A stretch of DNA of 64,000 nt from Alicyclobacillus pomorum DSM 14955 (lineage in GTDB: Bacteria > Bacillota > Bacilli > Alicyclobacillales > Alicyclobacillaceae). Positions 1-6,685 of this stretch are shown in pieces (within the stretch, counting starts at the first letter, position 1; each line of letters begins with the position of its first letter). The notes beneath the pieces are model-generated. The model was not told the origin of the DNA and did no database searches. It saw only the letters and a list, made by a program, of their open reading frames with translations. The position numbers were made by a program, and so were the translations under genes. The stretch spans positions 1 through 64,000 of the forward strand of contig NZ_AXAR01000006.1 of assembly GCF_000472905.1 (NCBI RefSeq), read 5' to 3'.

Positions 1-240
1 CGCCAAAGTACCATACAGACATATTGGGAAACCATGAATCAGGCATAACTATGGTTCTGAGGTGGTGGGATAAGGGGGCAGATCCGACAGACCGCATGTA
101 TAATAGTATGACATCGGAATGGACGACTGTCTTATTTCATTTGCTTGATAGGTACAAGCCGTTGTTTTTGAACTGTGGTGGCATATATTAAAATTACCCA
201 TCGATGCACCACTAAAGCCACCATCGTACATTCACCTTCC
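1..240. other. Intergenic left edge, no gene called
   Basis: I see no convincing gene here. One copy of the octamer tacaagcc occurs at about 152, the first of about ten that run on into the repeat block to the right. A minus-strand frame at 49-231 begins like the YjcZ-type micro-proteins but lacks a hydrophobic segment, so it is not called. Confidence 0.4.
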
Positions 241-274
241 AATAAAACGCCCCCGTTTCTAGGGGCGTTTTATT
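241..274 (+). terminator. Rho-independent terminator, unit 1
   Basis: The inverted repeat aataaaacgcccc / ggggcgttttatt has a short loop and a T tract. It precedes micro-ORF 1. No gene that it would terminate is visible to its left. Confidence 0.6.
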
Positions 275-386
275 GTTTGTCTAATAAGGGCGTACAAGCC
301 GTGCATTTCTATGATACAAGCCGTTTCACGACTGAATCTCCCGCCATACCCTATATTAACTTTGACTTATAAGGAGGTGACTCAGA

Positions 387-476
387 ATGTCCTTTGGCGT
401 ACGTCGAGCTGAAATTGCGTTTCTCGTGATTTTTGTCCTGTTCTTCGTTCTTTTCACTCCATTTGGCGAGTTTTAA
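387..476 (+). CDS. YjcZ-like hydrophobic micro-protein, copy 1 (29 aa)
   Basis: This 29-residue protein starts at an ATG seven bases after a strong AAGGAGGTGA site. A short charged N-terminus (VRRAE at residues 5-9) is followed by one aromatic-rich membrane helix (about residues 10-24) and the tail TPFGEF. The helix core FLVIFVLFF resembles that of the micro-proteins at 6013-6117 and 33049-33180, which carry the GG/Y-rich ends of YjcZ-type sporulation proteins. A spore-associated membrane role is inferred from that likeness only. It has its own leader and a hairpin at 487-520, so it is probably monocistronic. Its protein is identical to copy 3. Confidence 0.65.
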   Translation: MSFGVRRAEIAFLVIFVLFFVLFTPFGEF

Positions 477-486
477 GTACAAGCCC

Positions 487-520
487 AATAAAACGTCCCT
501 CTGTACGGGGACGTTTTATT
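487..520 (+). terminator. Rho-independent terminator, unit 2
   Basis: The stem aataaaacgtccc / gggacgttttatt lies 10 bp after the stop of micro-ORF 1 and ends in a T-rich 3' arm. Confidence 0.7.
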
Positions 521-632
521 GTTTGTCTAATAAGGGCGTACAAGCCGCGCATTTCTATGATACAAGCCGTCTCACGACTGAATCTCCCGCCATACCCTAT
601 ATTAACTTTGGTTTATAAGGAGGTGACTCAGA

Positions 633-719
633 ATGTCAGATGGGTTCCGACTGCGTCGAGCTGAAATTGCGTTTCTCGTGATTTTTGTACTGTTCTTCAT
701 TCTTTTCCCGTTCTGTTGA
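633..719 (+). CDS. YjcZ-like hydrophobic micro-protein, copy 2 (28 aa)
   Basis: This is the second tandem paralogue, 28 residues, with ATG after AGGAGGTGACTCAGA. It shares the block RRAEIAFLVIFVLFF with copies 1 and 3. Its first residues (MSDGFRL) and last (ILFPFC) differ, so divergence is confined to the ends and the membrane helix is conserved. It ends in a cysteine, which the other copies lack. The hairpin after it is truncated (about 732-750), so transcription may continue into copy 3. Function is not known beyond the resemblance to YjcZ-type spore micro-proteins. Confidence 0.6.
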   Translation: MSDGFRLRRAEIAFLVIFVLFFILFPFC

Positions 720-807
720 TAGGTACAAGCCCAGTACAACGTCCCTCTGTACGTGAATCTCCCGCCATTTCCTATATTAACTTTAGCTTATAAAGAGGTG
801 ACTCAGA

Positions 808-897
808 ATGTCCTTTGGCGTACGTCGAGCTGAAATTGCGTTTCTCGTGATTTTTGTCCTGTTCTTCGTTCTTTTCACTCCATTTGGCGAGTTTTAA
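808..897 (+). CDS. YjcZ-like hydrophobic micro-protein, copy 3 (29 aa)
   Basis: The predicted protein is identical to copy 1 at all 29 positions and the codons match as well, pointing to recent duplication or gene conversion. The ribosome site is AAAGAGGTGACTCAGA, one base weaker than in copies 1 and 2. A full hairpin follows at 908-941. It encodes a charged N-terminus followed by one membrane helix. Its upstream segment is shorter than those of copies 1 and 2 because the spacer and one hairpin arm are deleted, so it may depend on readthrough from copy 2. Confidence 0.62.
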   Translation: MSFGVRRAEIAFLVIFVLFFVLFTPFGEF

Positions 898-907
898 GTA
901 TAAGCCC

Positions 908-941
908 AATAAAACGCCCTTCTGTATGGGGGCGTTTTATT
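908..941 (+). terminator. Rho-independent terminator, unit 4
   Basis: The stem aataaaacgccc / gggcgttttatt lies 10 bp after the stop of micro-ORF 3. The leader that follows runs into degenerate sequence without an ORF. Confidence 0.7.
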
Positions 942-1141
942 GTTTGTCTAATAAGGGCGTACAAGCCGCTCCTTCTATGATACAAGCCGTCTCACGACTG
1001 AATCTCCCGCCATACTCTATATTAACTTTGGTTTAAAGAGTTGATGGCGATAACTCCTGCATATTGAGCAATCAATGATGGGGCAATGGGTAGAAGCACG
1101 AACGAAGCAGACACGACGGAGAAAGGAGGAGGGATATTTCT

Positions 1142-1477
1142 ATGCCAAGGAAGTTCTTCGTAAAAAAGTCGTCTGCATTAAATGTACTGAAGCGAAATCT
1201 TGCGGGTAAAGGAAATGTTTTTGGGATTCTCGATGCGGTTAAAAAAGTCAATCCCGAGCAGTGGAAAAACCGATCGCAAGTGGAACAACTTGCTAGAAAG
1301 TATATCGACAAGTTGGGTCTTGCGGTTCCCGAACAACGCATCAAGCAATTTATGGATGCGTATACGGACGCAATAAGGAACGGATCGAATGCTGATGAAT
1401 TGATTCAAAAATACGGTAAGAATGTAGATGAAGGGACCGCAACGGCGATTAAAAAATATGTTTCGAAATCAAAATGA
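1142..1477 (+). CDS. Hypothetical basic helical protein, possibly SpoVIF-like
   Basis: This 111-residue protein is preceded by AAAGGAGGAGGG, about nine bases before the ATG. It is rich in Lys/Arg, has no membrane segment and looks all-helical. Residues about 24-75 (from NVFGILDAVKKV through QVEQLARKYIDKLG to RIKQFMDAYTDA) loosely follow the pattern of stage VI sporulation protein F, where a short NVF motif is followed by two helices. I consider this a weak match, not an assignment. It stands alone: the micro-ORF array lies upstream, a strong hairpin follows at 1490-1523, and a decayed primase gene on the opposite strand lies beyond. Confidence 0.6.
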   Translation: MPRKFFVKKSSALNVLKRNLAGKGNVFGILDAVKKVNPEQWKNRSQVEQLARKYIDKLGLAVPEQRIKQFMDAYTDAIRNGSNADELIQKYGKNVDEGTATAIKKYVSKSK

Positions 1478-1489
1478 ACATAAAACCGG

Positions 1490-1523
1490 CATATCGGAGG
1501 GGTAACTGTACCCCTCCGATATG
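1490..1523 (+). terminator. Hairpin terminator after the 1142 gene
   Basis: The perfect inverted repeat catatcggaggggta / tacccctccgatatg has a 5-base loop and lies 12 bp after the stop codon at 1477. The T tract is weak (tgtttgctgtt). Confidence 0.7.
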
Positions 1524-1645
1524 TTTGCTGTTCTGACTTTAAAAGTAAATTCGGTAGTAACTTTCCCCAAGGAAAGTGTTTGAGACCCCACAAGGCGACT
1601 TGTCCTACAAGATACCTGTCCGTTCCAACTGAGAATGACTCGTCA

Positions 1646-2356
1646 CTATGATATGGCATGTCTGTGGTACACAAAAACATTGTTTCGACGAACGTAGATT
1701 TTCCGTTTGCGCCAGTTCCGTACAGGAAGAACAAACACTGTTCGTTGGTCTTCCCCGTCAAAGAGTAACCCACTGTACGCTGCAAGAACCGAATCATATC
1801 CTCGTTGCCGCTCATGATACGGTTTAGGAACGCTAACCATGTTGAGCATTCCACATACGGATTGTATGTGACATTGGCAATCTTGGTTAATGTCCCTTGA
1901 GTCATGCGCTTTGAATTGTCCAGTGCGTAAATCAATGGTTCCGTTTTGAACATTAAAAACCATCGGGTCGCGCTCAAACTGTGTAATCGTACATGCAATT
2001 CCTGGCCGCGTTGCAGCAAGTGCCAGCATATTGTTGATTCCTCGTCTTGACTCACTATCCTGAGCGTGGTCAGTTAACTGCCGCCGTAACTGTTGATTTG
2101 AACACCGCGCTGCCTCTTCGTACATAGATTGAATCGTCATGTCCGCCAGTTGGTACACGGCAGACAACTCATCCTCTGCCCATCGCTTGCCGTCGTAGAT
2201 GTACCATTTCTGCTGAGACGTGACGTAGCGTAAATAGACAGAGTGTTGATCCGCAAATCGTTTGGCGTTACCCAAATCATTCAGGTTGTATGAATTGAGA
2301 CTCACCACGTTATTCGGCATATGTTCGTTTTGCTGTGTGCTCTGTTCCGCGTTCAT
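1646..2356 (-). pseudogene. Phage/plasmid primase-helicase (D5/P4 type), frameshifted and truncated
   Basis: The gene begins at an ATG behind GGAGGTGAAAGG. The first about 157 residues match the N-terminus of D5/P4-type primase-helicases, including the GTIDLRTGQF block. Near 1885-1890 the frame must shift to continue as LTKIANVTYNPYVECSTWL..RFLQRTVGYSLTG and then the Walker A motif GTGANGKST (about 1690-1715). After VETM the similarity stops, so the rest of the ATPase domain is missing. The intact protein would unwind and prime element DNA. It sits at the end of a minus-strand run of small phage-like genes. Both the frameshift and the missing C-terminus argue that it is dead. Confidence 0.8.
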
Positions 2357-2371
2357 CCTTTCACCTCCTCA

Positions 2372-2605
2372 TCATTTCTCTGCCATTGCCGTTACGCTCG
2401 GTACAAACCACAACACCTTGAACCGTGCGCGATCCGGCATACTGTTTTGGCGCAGATATTCCAATGCCTCTTTGTAGCCGTTGATTATAGTCTCGTCTGG
2501 TACGCTGTATCCAAGTTCGATATTCGCTAATGCGCCCTCATTCACGCCGAGGTAACGTACGATATAATACCGGGTTGCACCGGCGCGTTCTCTCATCCGT
2601 TTCAA
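2372..2605 (-). CDS. Small XRE-type HTH protein
   Basis: Up to 77 residues with a Cro/C1-like helix-turn-helix: RERAGATRYYIVRYLGVNEGALANIE, then a helix with EALEYLR. The final stretch, VLWFVPSVTAMAEK, is hydrophobic. Its stop lies 15 bp before the primase start, with the primase ribosome site in between, so the two were probably co-transcribed. The start is uncertain. The best ribosome site (GCAGGAGGAAT) lies well upstream of the TTG used here, and no ATG, GTG or TTG falls at the right distance, so the original start may be lost. Confidence 0.55.
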   Translation of the reverse strand: MKRMRERAGATRYYIVRYLGVNEGALANIELGYSVPDETIINGYKEALEYLRQNSMPDRARFKVLWFVPSVTAMAEK

Positions 2606-2649
2606 CTCTCGTCCAATACTCTTAGATAGATTCCTCCTGCAATATAGAA

Positions 2650-2676
2650 GGCCGATCCATCCGACCGGCCCGCGTG
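2650..2676 (-). terminator. Possible hairpin
   Basis: A short imperfect inverted repeat (ggccg atccatc cggcc) lies between the HTH gene and the gene at 2712-3002. The T tract is not clear. Confidence 0.3.
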
Positions 2677-2711
2677 GTTAATATGGTTTGTCTTTATATG
2701 GTCTTGCGTGA

Positions 2712-3002
2712 TTATTTGCGTTTGATGAAGAAAATACGTTGTGCATCTACATAGAAAACTTCATATCCATCCGCACCAAGCTGGAGCAGTTGGTTGTAAA
2801 AGTCCTCACTGAATTGGTCACGAGGTGTGCGCTCGATGACATGGTATTTAGGGAACTGCCCATCGTCTTCAAAACGAGAGAACCATCCACTCGCCAGATT
2901 TTTCTTAATCTCCGACTCGTCCGATACCTCCCACTCGATTTTTTCAGTGACCCAGTGTTGACCGTTGAAAACCGTATTACCTCTGCCGCAAATGAATTTC
3001 AT
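2712..3002 (-). CDS. Hypothetical phage-type protein (96 aa)
   Basis: A 96-residue soluble protein starting at ATG behind AAAGGAGGCGTAGCAC, a strong site. I do not recognise a family. It alternates aromatic and acidic residues (WVTEKIEWEVSDESEI, WFSRFEDDGQFP) and ends YVDAQRIFFIKRK, suggesting a small alpha/beta fold. The stretch LLQLGADGYEVFYVDAQ recalls the neighbouring 101-aa protein (MLVEQGCEIINVLEDETG), so the two may be distant paralogues. It follows the 3017 gene with a 14-bp gap in a minus-strand cluster of small genes. Confidence 0.6.
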   Translation of the reverse strand: MKFICGRGNTVFNGQHWVTEKIEWEVSDESEIKKNLASGWFSRFEDDGQFPKYHVIERTPRDQFSEDFYNQLLQLGADGYEVFYVDAQRIFFIKRK

Positions 3003-3016
3003 GTGCTACGCCTCCT

Positions 3017-3322
3017 TTACTTATGCAGCAACACTTTGCCGTTTTTGGACATAAACACACGCCAGTTTTCGGTAATCACCTTGTTCAATTCACGTTCCAG
3101 GTGTGCATCTGCATCGACACGCGACACGAGATTCTTGAAATCAACCAAATAAAATTGAGTGTTGTTCATACCCGTTTCATCCTCCAATACGTTAATGATT
3201 TCGCAACCTTGCTCTACAAGCATCCTAATGTCTTCCAAGTGTCCACATGTGACGTACCCCTCAGCATCAAACCGAGACATTACCACGTTCGCCATCGTTG
3301 GGTTGTGCAGCCGTACGACCAT
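3017..3322 (-). CDS. Hypothetical phage-type protein (101 aa)
   Basis: A 101-residue soluble protein. Its ATG overlaps the stop of the upstream gene as TAATG, a sign of translational coupling. No known motif is visible. It has an N-terminal basic stretch, a middle acidic part (EIINVLEDETG) and a basic C-terminus (MSKNGKVLLHK). It belongs to the tightly packed minus-strand run 2372-4066, typical of a phage early region. Function is unknown. Confidence 0.6.
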   Translation of the reverse strand: MVVRLHNPTMANVVMSRFDAEGYVTCGHLEDIRMLVEQGCEIINVLEDETGMNNTQFYLVDFKNLVSRVDADAHLERELNKVITENWRVFMSKNGKVLLHK

Positions 3323-3645
3323 TAACGGATCACCGCCTTCTTGAAGGTGATCCGCACCGTGTTACCGCTCTGGTATTGCTCGCTCTCGATTGCGTAGCCA
3401 GCAGACGCCATTTGCAGAACTAGACCATCACGTTTGTATGTCTGTTCAGTCACGGTGAACGTGTCGGGAGCAGTTGTCTTGGCTGTCGTCGCGTTGTCGG
3501 TGTTGAGTCCCAACTCTTGTTCGCGCTTGCGAATACGCGCCTCCCTACGTTGGAATGCCTCGTGCATCTTCTTTGCCGCATCAACTGTCTCGCTCACAGT
3601 TTTAACCAACAATTCCGGTGTAATTTTCTGGTTTTGATTTTCCAT
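3322..3645 (-). CDS. Hypothetical protein with coiled-coil N-terminus (107 aa)
   Basis: A 107-residue protein with ATG behind AAGGAGGATGTTTTAATC. Residues 10-48 form a charged helix with heptad-like spacing (VSETVDAAKKMHEAF, RIRKREQELG). A Thr/Ala-rich linker follows (about 49-65). Then comes a beta-rich C-terminal part (VTEQTYKRDGLVLQMASAGYAIE, VRITFKK). The layout suggests a small oligomeric protein. It is coupled to the downstream gene by a 1-bp overlap. I do not recognise a family. Confidence 0.6.
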   Translation of the reverse strand: MENQNQKITPELLVKTVSETVDAAKKMHEAFQRREARIRKREQELGLNTDNATTAKTTAPDTFTVTEQTYKRDGLVLQMASAGYAIESEQYQSGNTVRITFKKAVIR

Positions 3646-3667
3646 GATTAAAACATCCTCCTTGAAA

Positions 3668-3862
3668 TTAAATGGTGAATTTGCTTACCAGTTTGCGAAA
3701 TGCCATAGACGGATAAGATGTCCCACTCCTCACGAGACACTGATTGATAGTCTGATCTCTTTGGCTGATGCGCTCTAGTGCATCCGTGATTTTCGACAGT
3801 TTGGCTGATGTGCTTTCGAGTCGAGATATCATCATCTCCAGTGCGATTTGTTGCTCTTCCAC
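3668..3862 (-). CDS. Small coiled-coil protein (64 aa)
   Basis: A 64-residue protein starting at GTG behind AAGGAGGTTGTCTAAGTC. Residues about 5-40 have the leucine/isoleucine/methionine spacing of a coiled coil (MMISRLESTSAKLSKITDALERIS). The tail is basic. The stop of the upstream HTH gene (3866) lies within the ribosome-site spacing, so translation is probably coupled. Function is unknown. Confidence 0.55.
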   Translation of the reverse strand: MEEQQIALEMMISRLESTSAKLSKITDALERISQRDQTINQCLVRSGTSYPSMAFRKLVSKFTI

Positions 3863-3865
3863 GAC

Positions 3866-4066
3866 TTAGACAACCTCCTTGAAGTCATCTGCTGTAAATT
3901 CAAACACGCTAATCCATCTCTCCAACAGCTTCTTTGACGGCCTGCGTTTACCCAACTCAACCAAACTGACGTACTGACGTGTACAGCCAATCAGGTCAGC
4001 AACGATATCTTGACGCATGCCGACGCTCATCCTCATCAGCCGCAACGTCTGTCCACTAATCTTCAC
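3866..4066 (-). CDS. XRE-family HTH regulator (66 aa)
   Basis: A compact Cro-like protein almost entirely made of one helix-turn-helix domain: MRMSVGMRQDIVADLIGCTRQYVSLVELGKRRPS, followed by a helix ending FTADDFKEVV. I start it at GTG 4066 because AAGGGGGTGATCCA sits at correct spacing. The longer frame to 4150 would add an implausible hydrophobic leader and run across a terminator hairpin. As first gene of the minus-strand run 2372-4066, it may regulate the phage early operon. Confidence 0.7.
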   Translation of the reverse strand: MKISGQTLRLMRMSVGMRQDIVADLIGCTRQYVSLVELGKRRPSKKLLERWISVFEFTADDFKEVV

Positions 4067-4107
4067 TGGATCACCCCCTTTTTCAGAGTTTGAAAAAGCA
4101 ACTAACA

Positions 4108-4143
4108 AACCAAAAAATAAAAAGCACGCCACAAGGACGTGCC
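4108..4143 (-). terminator. Rho-independent terminator (minus strand)
   Basis: On the minus strand the stem gcacgtcc / ggcgtgc with a 4-base loop is followed by tttttattttttgg. It closes transcription arriving from the decayed regulator at 4410-5171, ahead of the XRE gene. Confidence 0.65.
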
Positions 4144-4409
4144 CCCTCACAGGAAGGAATCCATCTATGTCAAAGGAAGATGGATGGACGATATGGAGAT
4201 GGATGATATATGTCTAACGAGGTGTGTACCCCCGACCAGACCGAAGTTAATGTTCTCCCCCTTATCAATTGGGGGTTAAAACGGGAAAAGTAGCGGTTTC
4301 CACTCTATGCATCCTGGGACGATCTTGTACAAGGTCATCCCTCTATATATTGAGGTTGCGAGTCGACCAAAATGCAAGGTGACAACCTATCCCCTTATTA
4401 CCGCTAGCG

Positions 4410-5171
4410 TTACGCGTTATAGAACTTTTTCACGGGGCCTGCCAAACACGCCAACTGTTTCGGGCCGAGACGCTCAGACGGCAATCGAACATTAAATATT
4501 CTCTTGTAATAATCAATTGTCGAAAAGGTATTGTTGTCGTCCAACTCGCTCATTTCGCCGTATGCAGCACGCTTGTGACTTGTTGAAGTGGTTCGCGGTT
4601 TATCTTCCACTTCACGCATCAATACCTCCCAATCGGGACGGCCCGACACATCTTCACGGTCCAAAGCTTAGTGATGTAATATGGCGGTCGCTTGGATATG
4701 TACTCTTTGCGGTTAGATTTCGGTTTGCATCCAAATGTATCTAATATAGCGCGACTTACAGCGGTTGGAACAATCCACCACTGGTTGCGATTATGTAATA
4801 TGTCCTCATTCCATTTGTCGATGTCGGGATGAAACGATATATGTAATCCTGGAGAAACTCTTTGATTAACCGGCGTCCCATCTCCCACCAGTGCATCTGT
4901 CCACCTGTCACGCCATTGATCGATTCGCTTCTCAATCGCCTTTTCGCTCTTACCTAGTACATGTGCCACCTCCCGATTCGTGAGTCCGGCAAAAAAACGA
5001 AATGCTACGGTTTGTCTATCCGATGGTGTAAGCATGTCTGATTGCAGACGCTTCTCCAAGTCCATGCAAATAGTCAACGCCGTAATCGTAACTCATTCGC
5101 ATTTCAGTAAACCCATCCAGCAACAATTCAATGCCTACGAGTTGTTCACTCTTCTTCTTTCGTCCTATCGA
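4410..5171 (-). pseudogene. Sigma-70 region 4-like phage regulator, broken in at least two places
   Basis: Three reading frames join into one plausible protein. Frame 1 (about 5171-5064) reads GRKKKSEQLVGIELLLDGF..YDYGVDYL. Frame 2 (about 5063-4665) continues MDLEKRLQSDMLTPSDRQ with a sigma-70 region 4-like HTH (FRFFAGLTNREVAHVLGKSEKAIEKR). Frame 3 (about 4664-4410) continues LDREDVSGRPDWEVLMREVEDK to AGPVKKFYNA. The junctions need one indel near 5063 and another near 4660. A good ribosome site (GGAGGGTGATCG) precedes an ATA codon where a start would be expected, so the initiation codon may also be mutated. Such regulators control late or early phage operons. This copy is very likely inactive. 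Confidence 0.6.
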
Positions 5172-5644
5172 TCACCCTCCGATTCCAATTTGTGAAATGC
5201 CTAGGCACGCAATATTCGGTTGTCAGGGAACAGGTAAAACAAAAATCGAACTGTCGGCACGCTAGTGGGCACACCTCGCCCACGTCTCGGCGATACTTCA
5301 ACAGTTCAATATGCCTATATTATAACACGACATGTATAACTTTGTAAACAACTACATATTTATACACACGGCATATAAACGGCACGTTGAAAGGCCGACT
5401 TTTATGTGTGGAGTGCGTTGTAGCTACATCTGGTGAACGTATTCGAGGGGTGGAAGGGTAATTGGTCATGCGCGGGGGATGTGGTGCATCAAAGTGACCT
5501 ACAGCGCATCTGGTGAGAAAATAAAAAACCCGCCGAAGCGGGGATGGCAGGATGGCACAAATAAATTTTCAGAACCGTGTGAGCGGAAACTGCTCAAACG
5601 GAAACCTCTTGTCTAGCAACCGCTATGGCTTTGCGCAAGTTTTA
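5172..5644. other. Intergenic, AT-rich, no gene
   Basis: I find no coding frame with a ribosome site. The part 5320-5400 is AT-rich and could hold promoters. The only clear element is the hairpin at 5519-5545. Confidence 0.4.
5519..5545 (-). terminator. cUUCGg tetraloop terminator (minus strand)
   Basis: On the minus strand cccgcttcggcggg is followed by ttttttattttct. The loop is the extra-stable C(UUCG)G type. It lies about 100 bp after the stop of the pseudogene at 5645-5934. Confidence 0.75.
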
Positions 5645-5934
5645 TCACCACCAACCCCATGGCCCTAGCGCCGCAAGCGCCAAAAAGGGTAAGTGGAGAA
5701 ATGGAAAAAATGCCTCTTCAACGTCATCTTTTGGCTGAGGCATGTTTTCCAGCAAATCAATGTTTACAGTACTGGCGTCTGTTTCATTCGCTAGACGAGC
5801 TCCGCCCCCTACCGGACGCATGTAATTCCATCACCTGTTACGGAATGAAGAACTCCGCGGTGAGTTACACCATCCCTCGTGCGAATGACGACGGGCCGTC
5901 CAATAGACCGCATGCAATGAGCACGTGCAATCAC
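5645..5934 (-). pseudogene. Small protein with hydrophobic tail, one frameshift
   Basis: Reading the minus strand from a GTG at 5934 behind GGGGAGGGGGGATAAAACC gives SIGRPVVIRTRDGVTHRGVL HSVTGDGI, an Sm-like or SH3-like beta pattern. It stops at TAG unless one base is restored near 5822. The next frame then continues YMRPVGGGARLANETD..DDVEEAFFPF and a hydrophobic tail HLPFLALAALGPWGWW, stopping at 5645. A single lost T in ggaattacatg explains the break. The joined protein has about 96 residues. I think similar proteins with a WW-ending tail occur in related spore formers, but that is from memory. The opposite-strand frame at 5659-5979 is its shadow. Confidence 0.55.
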
Positions 5935-6012
5935 GGTTTTATCCCCCCTCCCCGGTATTTACTTGCCAATGCCATTTAATGTTTAGGGGATTGTGCATGC
6001 GGATTTTACTGT

Positions 6013-6117
6013 TTAGTAACCGCCGTGATGCGGAACAAGCAGGAAGAACAGCACGAAGATAATCAGAAAAACAACTGCCCACCGGGTGAAACCACCAAAT
6101 ACTCCTCCATCGTACAC
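6013..6117 (-). CDS. YjcZ-type sporulation micro-protein (34 aa)
   Basis: A 34-residue protein starting at GTG behind AAGGAGGTGGGGTAC. A glycine-rich start (YDGGVFGGF) leads into TRW, then one membrane helix (AVVFLIIFVLFFLLV), then PHHGGY. This layout is that of YjcZ/YhcZ-type sporulation membrane micro-proteins. It is nearly the same as the core of the protein at 33049-33180 (both read TRWAVVFLIIFVLFFLLVP). The longer frame back to 6198 would place the ribosome site inside the coding region, so I reject it. Expression during sporulation is inferred. Confidence 0.75.
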   Translation of the reverse strand: MYDGGVFGGFTRWAVVFLIIFVLFFLLVPHHGGY

Positions 6118-6204
6118 GTACCCCACCTCCTTCCCGTCAGATGCTGTTAGGATACGCATGCTTGACTGCATAAGATTAAGCCATTTACCGTGCGTCACAC
6201 GCGG

Positions 6205-6228
6205 AAATAAAAAACCCGCCGAAGCGGG
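6205..6228 (-). terminator. cUUCGg tetraloop terminator (minus strand)
   Basis: Minus-strand cccgcttcggcgggttttttatttcc directly follows the stop of the gene at 6230-6685. It is nearly identical to the hairpins at 5519 and 9786. Confidence 0.8.
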
Positions 6229-6229
6229 A

Positions 6230-6685
6230 TCATTTCATGTTGGTCAATTTTTTCTTAAGTTCTAATGAACGTTGTACGAAATGGGCTACATTCGTAAGCA
6301 TGTCGGCTGGTATGTCCCAATCTGCTTTATCTTTATATGGAATAAGCTGGCGTTGAAGCTCAGTCAGGTACTCCCAATGGACATATAGCTCGCTCACGAT
6401 ATCTGGTTCAAACAAATCCAGTATCGAATCATCAGAAACACCTTTGGATAATCCCATTTCTACAAACGCGTTGACACCTGTCACGCGTGTTTGTTCAAGA
6501 TTCTGCGCAATAAGATCTAGACGTAAAGCTAGGATTTTGGCTATTTTGATGCGCCGTTTCTTCGTCCTCCACCATTGTCTTCCGCCAAGAATGAAATTGG
6601 TGACAGTGGCTATTACGACAACTATTACGTTGATTAATGCGGTAACAGCTTGAACATATGTCGGCCATAGTGGCTGTTGTTGCAA
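6230..6685 (-). CDS. Membrane-anchored hypothetical protein (151 aa)
   Basis: I start this at TTG 6685, behind GGGAGGAGATATC, giving 151 residues. The N-terminal QQQPLWPTYVQ leads into one membrane helix (AVTALINVIVVVIATVTNFIL), then a basic stop-transfer stretch (RQWWRTKKRRIK). A cytoplasmic helical domain of about 100 residues follows, rich in Leu, Glu and Asp, ending SLELKKKLTNMK. No enzyme motif is visible. An upstream extension to 6835 stays open but crosses a hairpin. It resembles small membrane proteins of prophage accessory regions. Function is unknown. Confidence 0.6.
   Translation of the reverse strand: MQQQPLWPTYVQAVTALINVIVVVIATVTNFILGGRQWWRTKKRRIKIAKILALRLDLIAQNLEQTRVTGVNAFVEMGLSKGVSDDSILDLFEPDIVSELYVHWEYLTELQRQLIPYKDKADWDIPADMLTNVAHFVQRSLELKKKLTNMK

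Larger units (their letters stand above)
241..1037. repeat. Tandem repeat block of terminator, spacer, leader and micro-ORF
   Basis: Four tandem, diverging copies of one unit are visible, starting near 241, 487, 732 and 908. A full unit has an inverted repeat with a T tract, a spacer beginning gtttgtctaataagggcg, two tacaagccg octamers, a conserved stretch ending in aaggaggtgactcag, then a 28-29 codon ORF. The third unit lost the second half of its hairpin and most of the spacer. The fourth keeps hairpin and spacer, but its ribosome site has decayed and no ORF follows. The octamer tacaagcc (one copy tataagcc) also occurs just after each ORF. The array looks like repeated segmental duplication of a complete expression unit. 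Confidence 0.85.

Noticed and set aside
49-231. Minus-strand frame starting like a YjcZ micro-protein
   Set aside because: After MYDGGFSGA there is no hydrophobic helix, and the ribosome site touches the start codon.
151-1035. Possible CRISPR array because of the repeated octamer
   Set aside because: Spacing is irregular, units contain ORFs and hairpins, and spacers repeat among themselves.
5659-5979. Plus-strand frame of 106 codons
   Set aside because: No ribosome site and odd composition. The minus strand carries a better, frameshifted gene with ribosome site and terminator.
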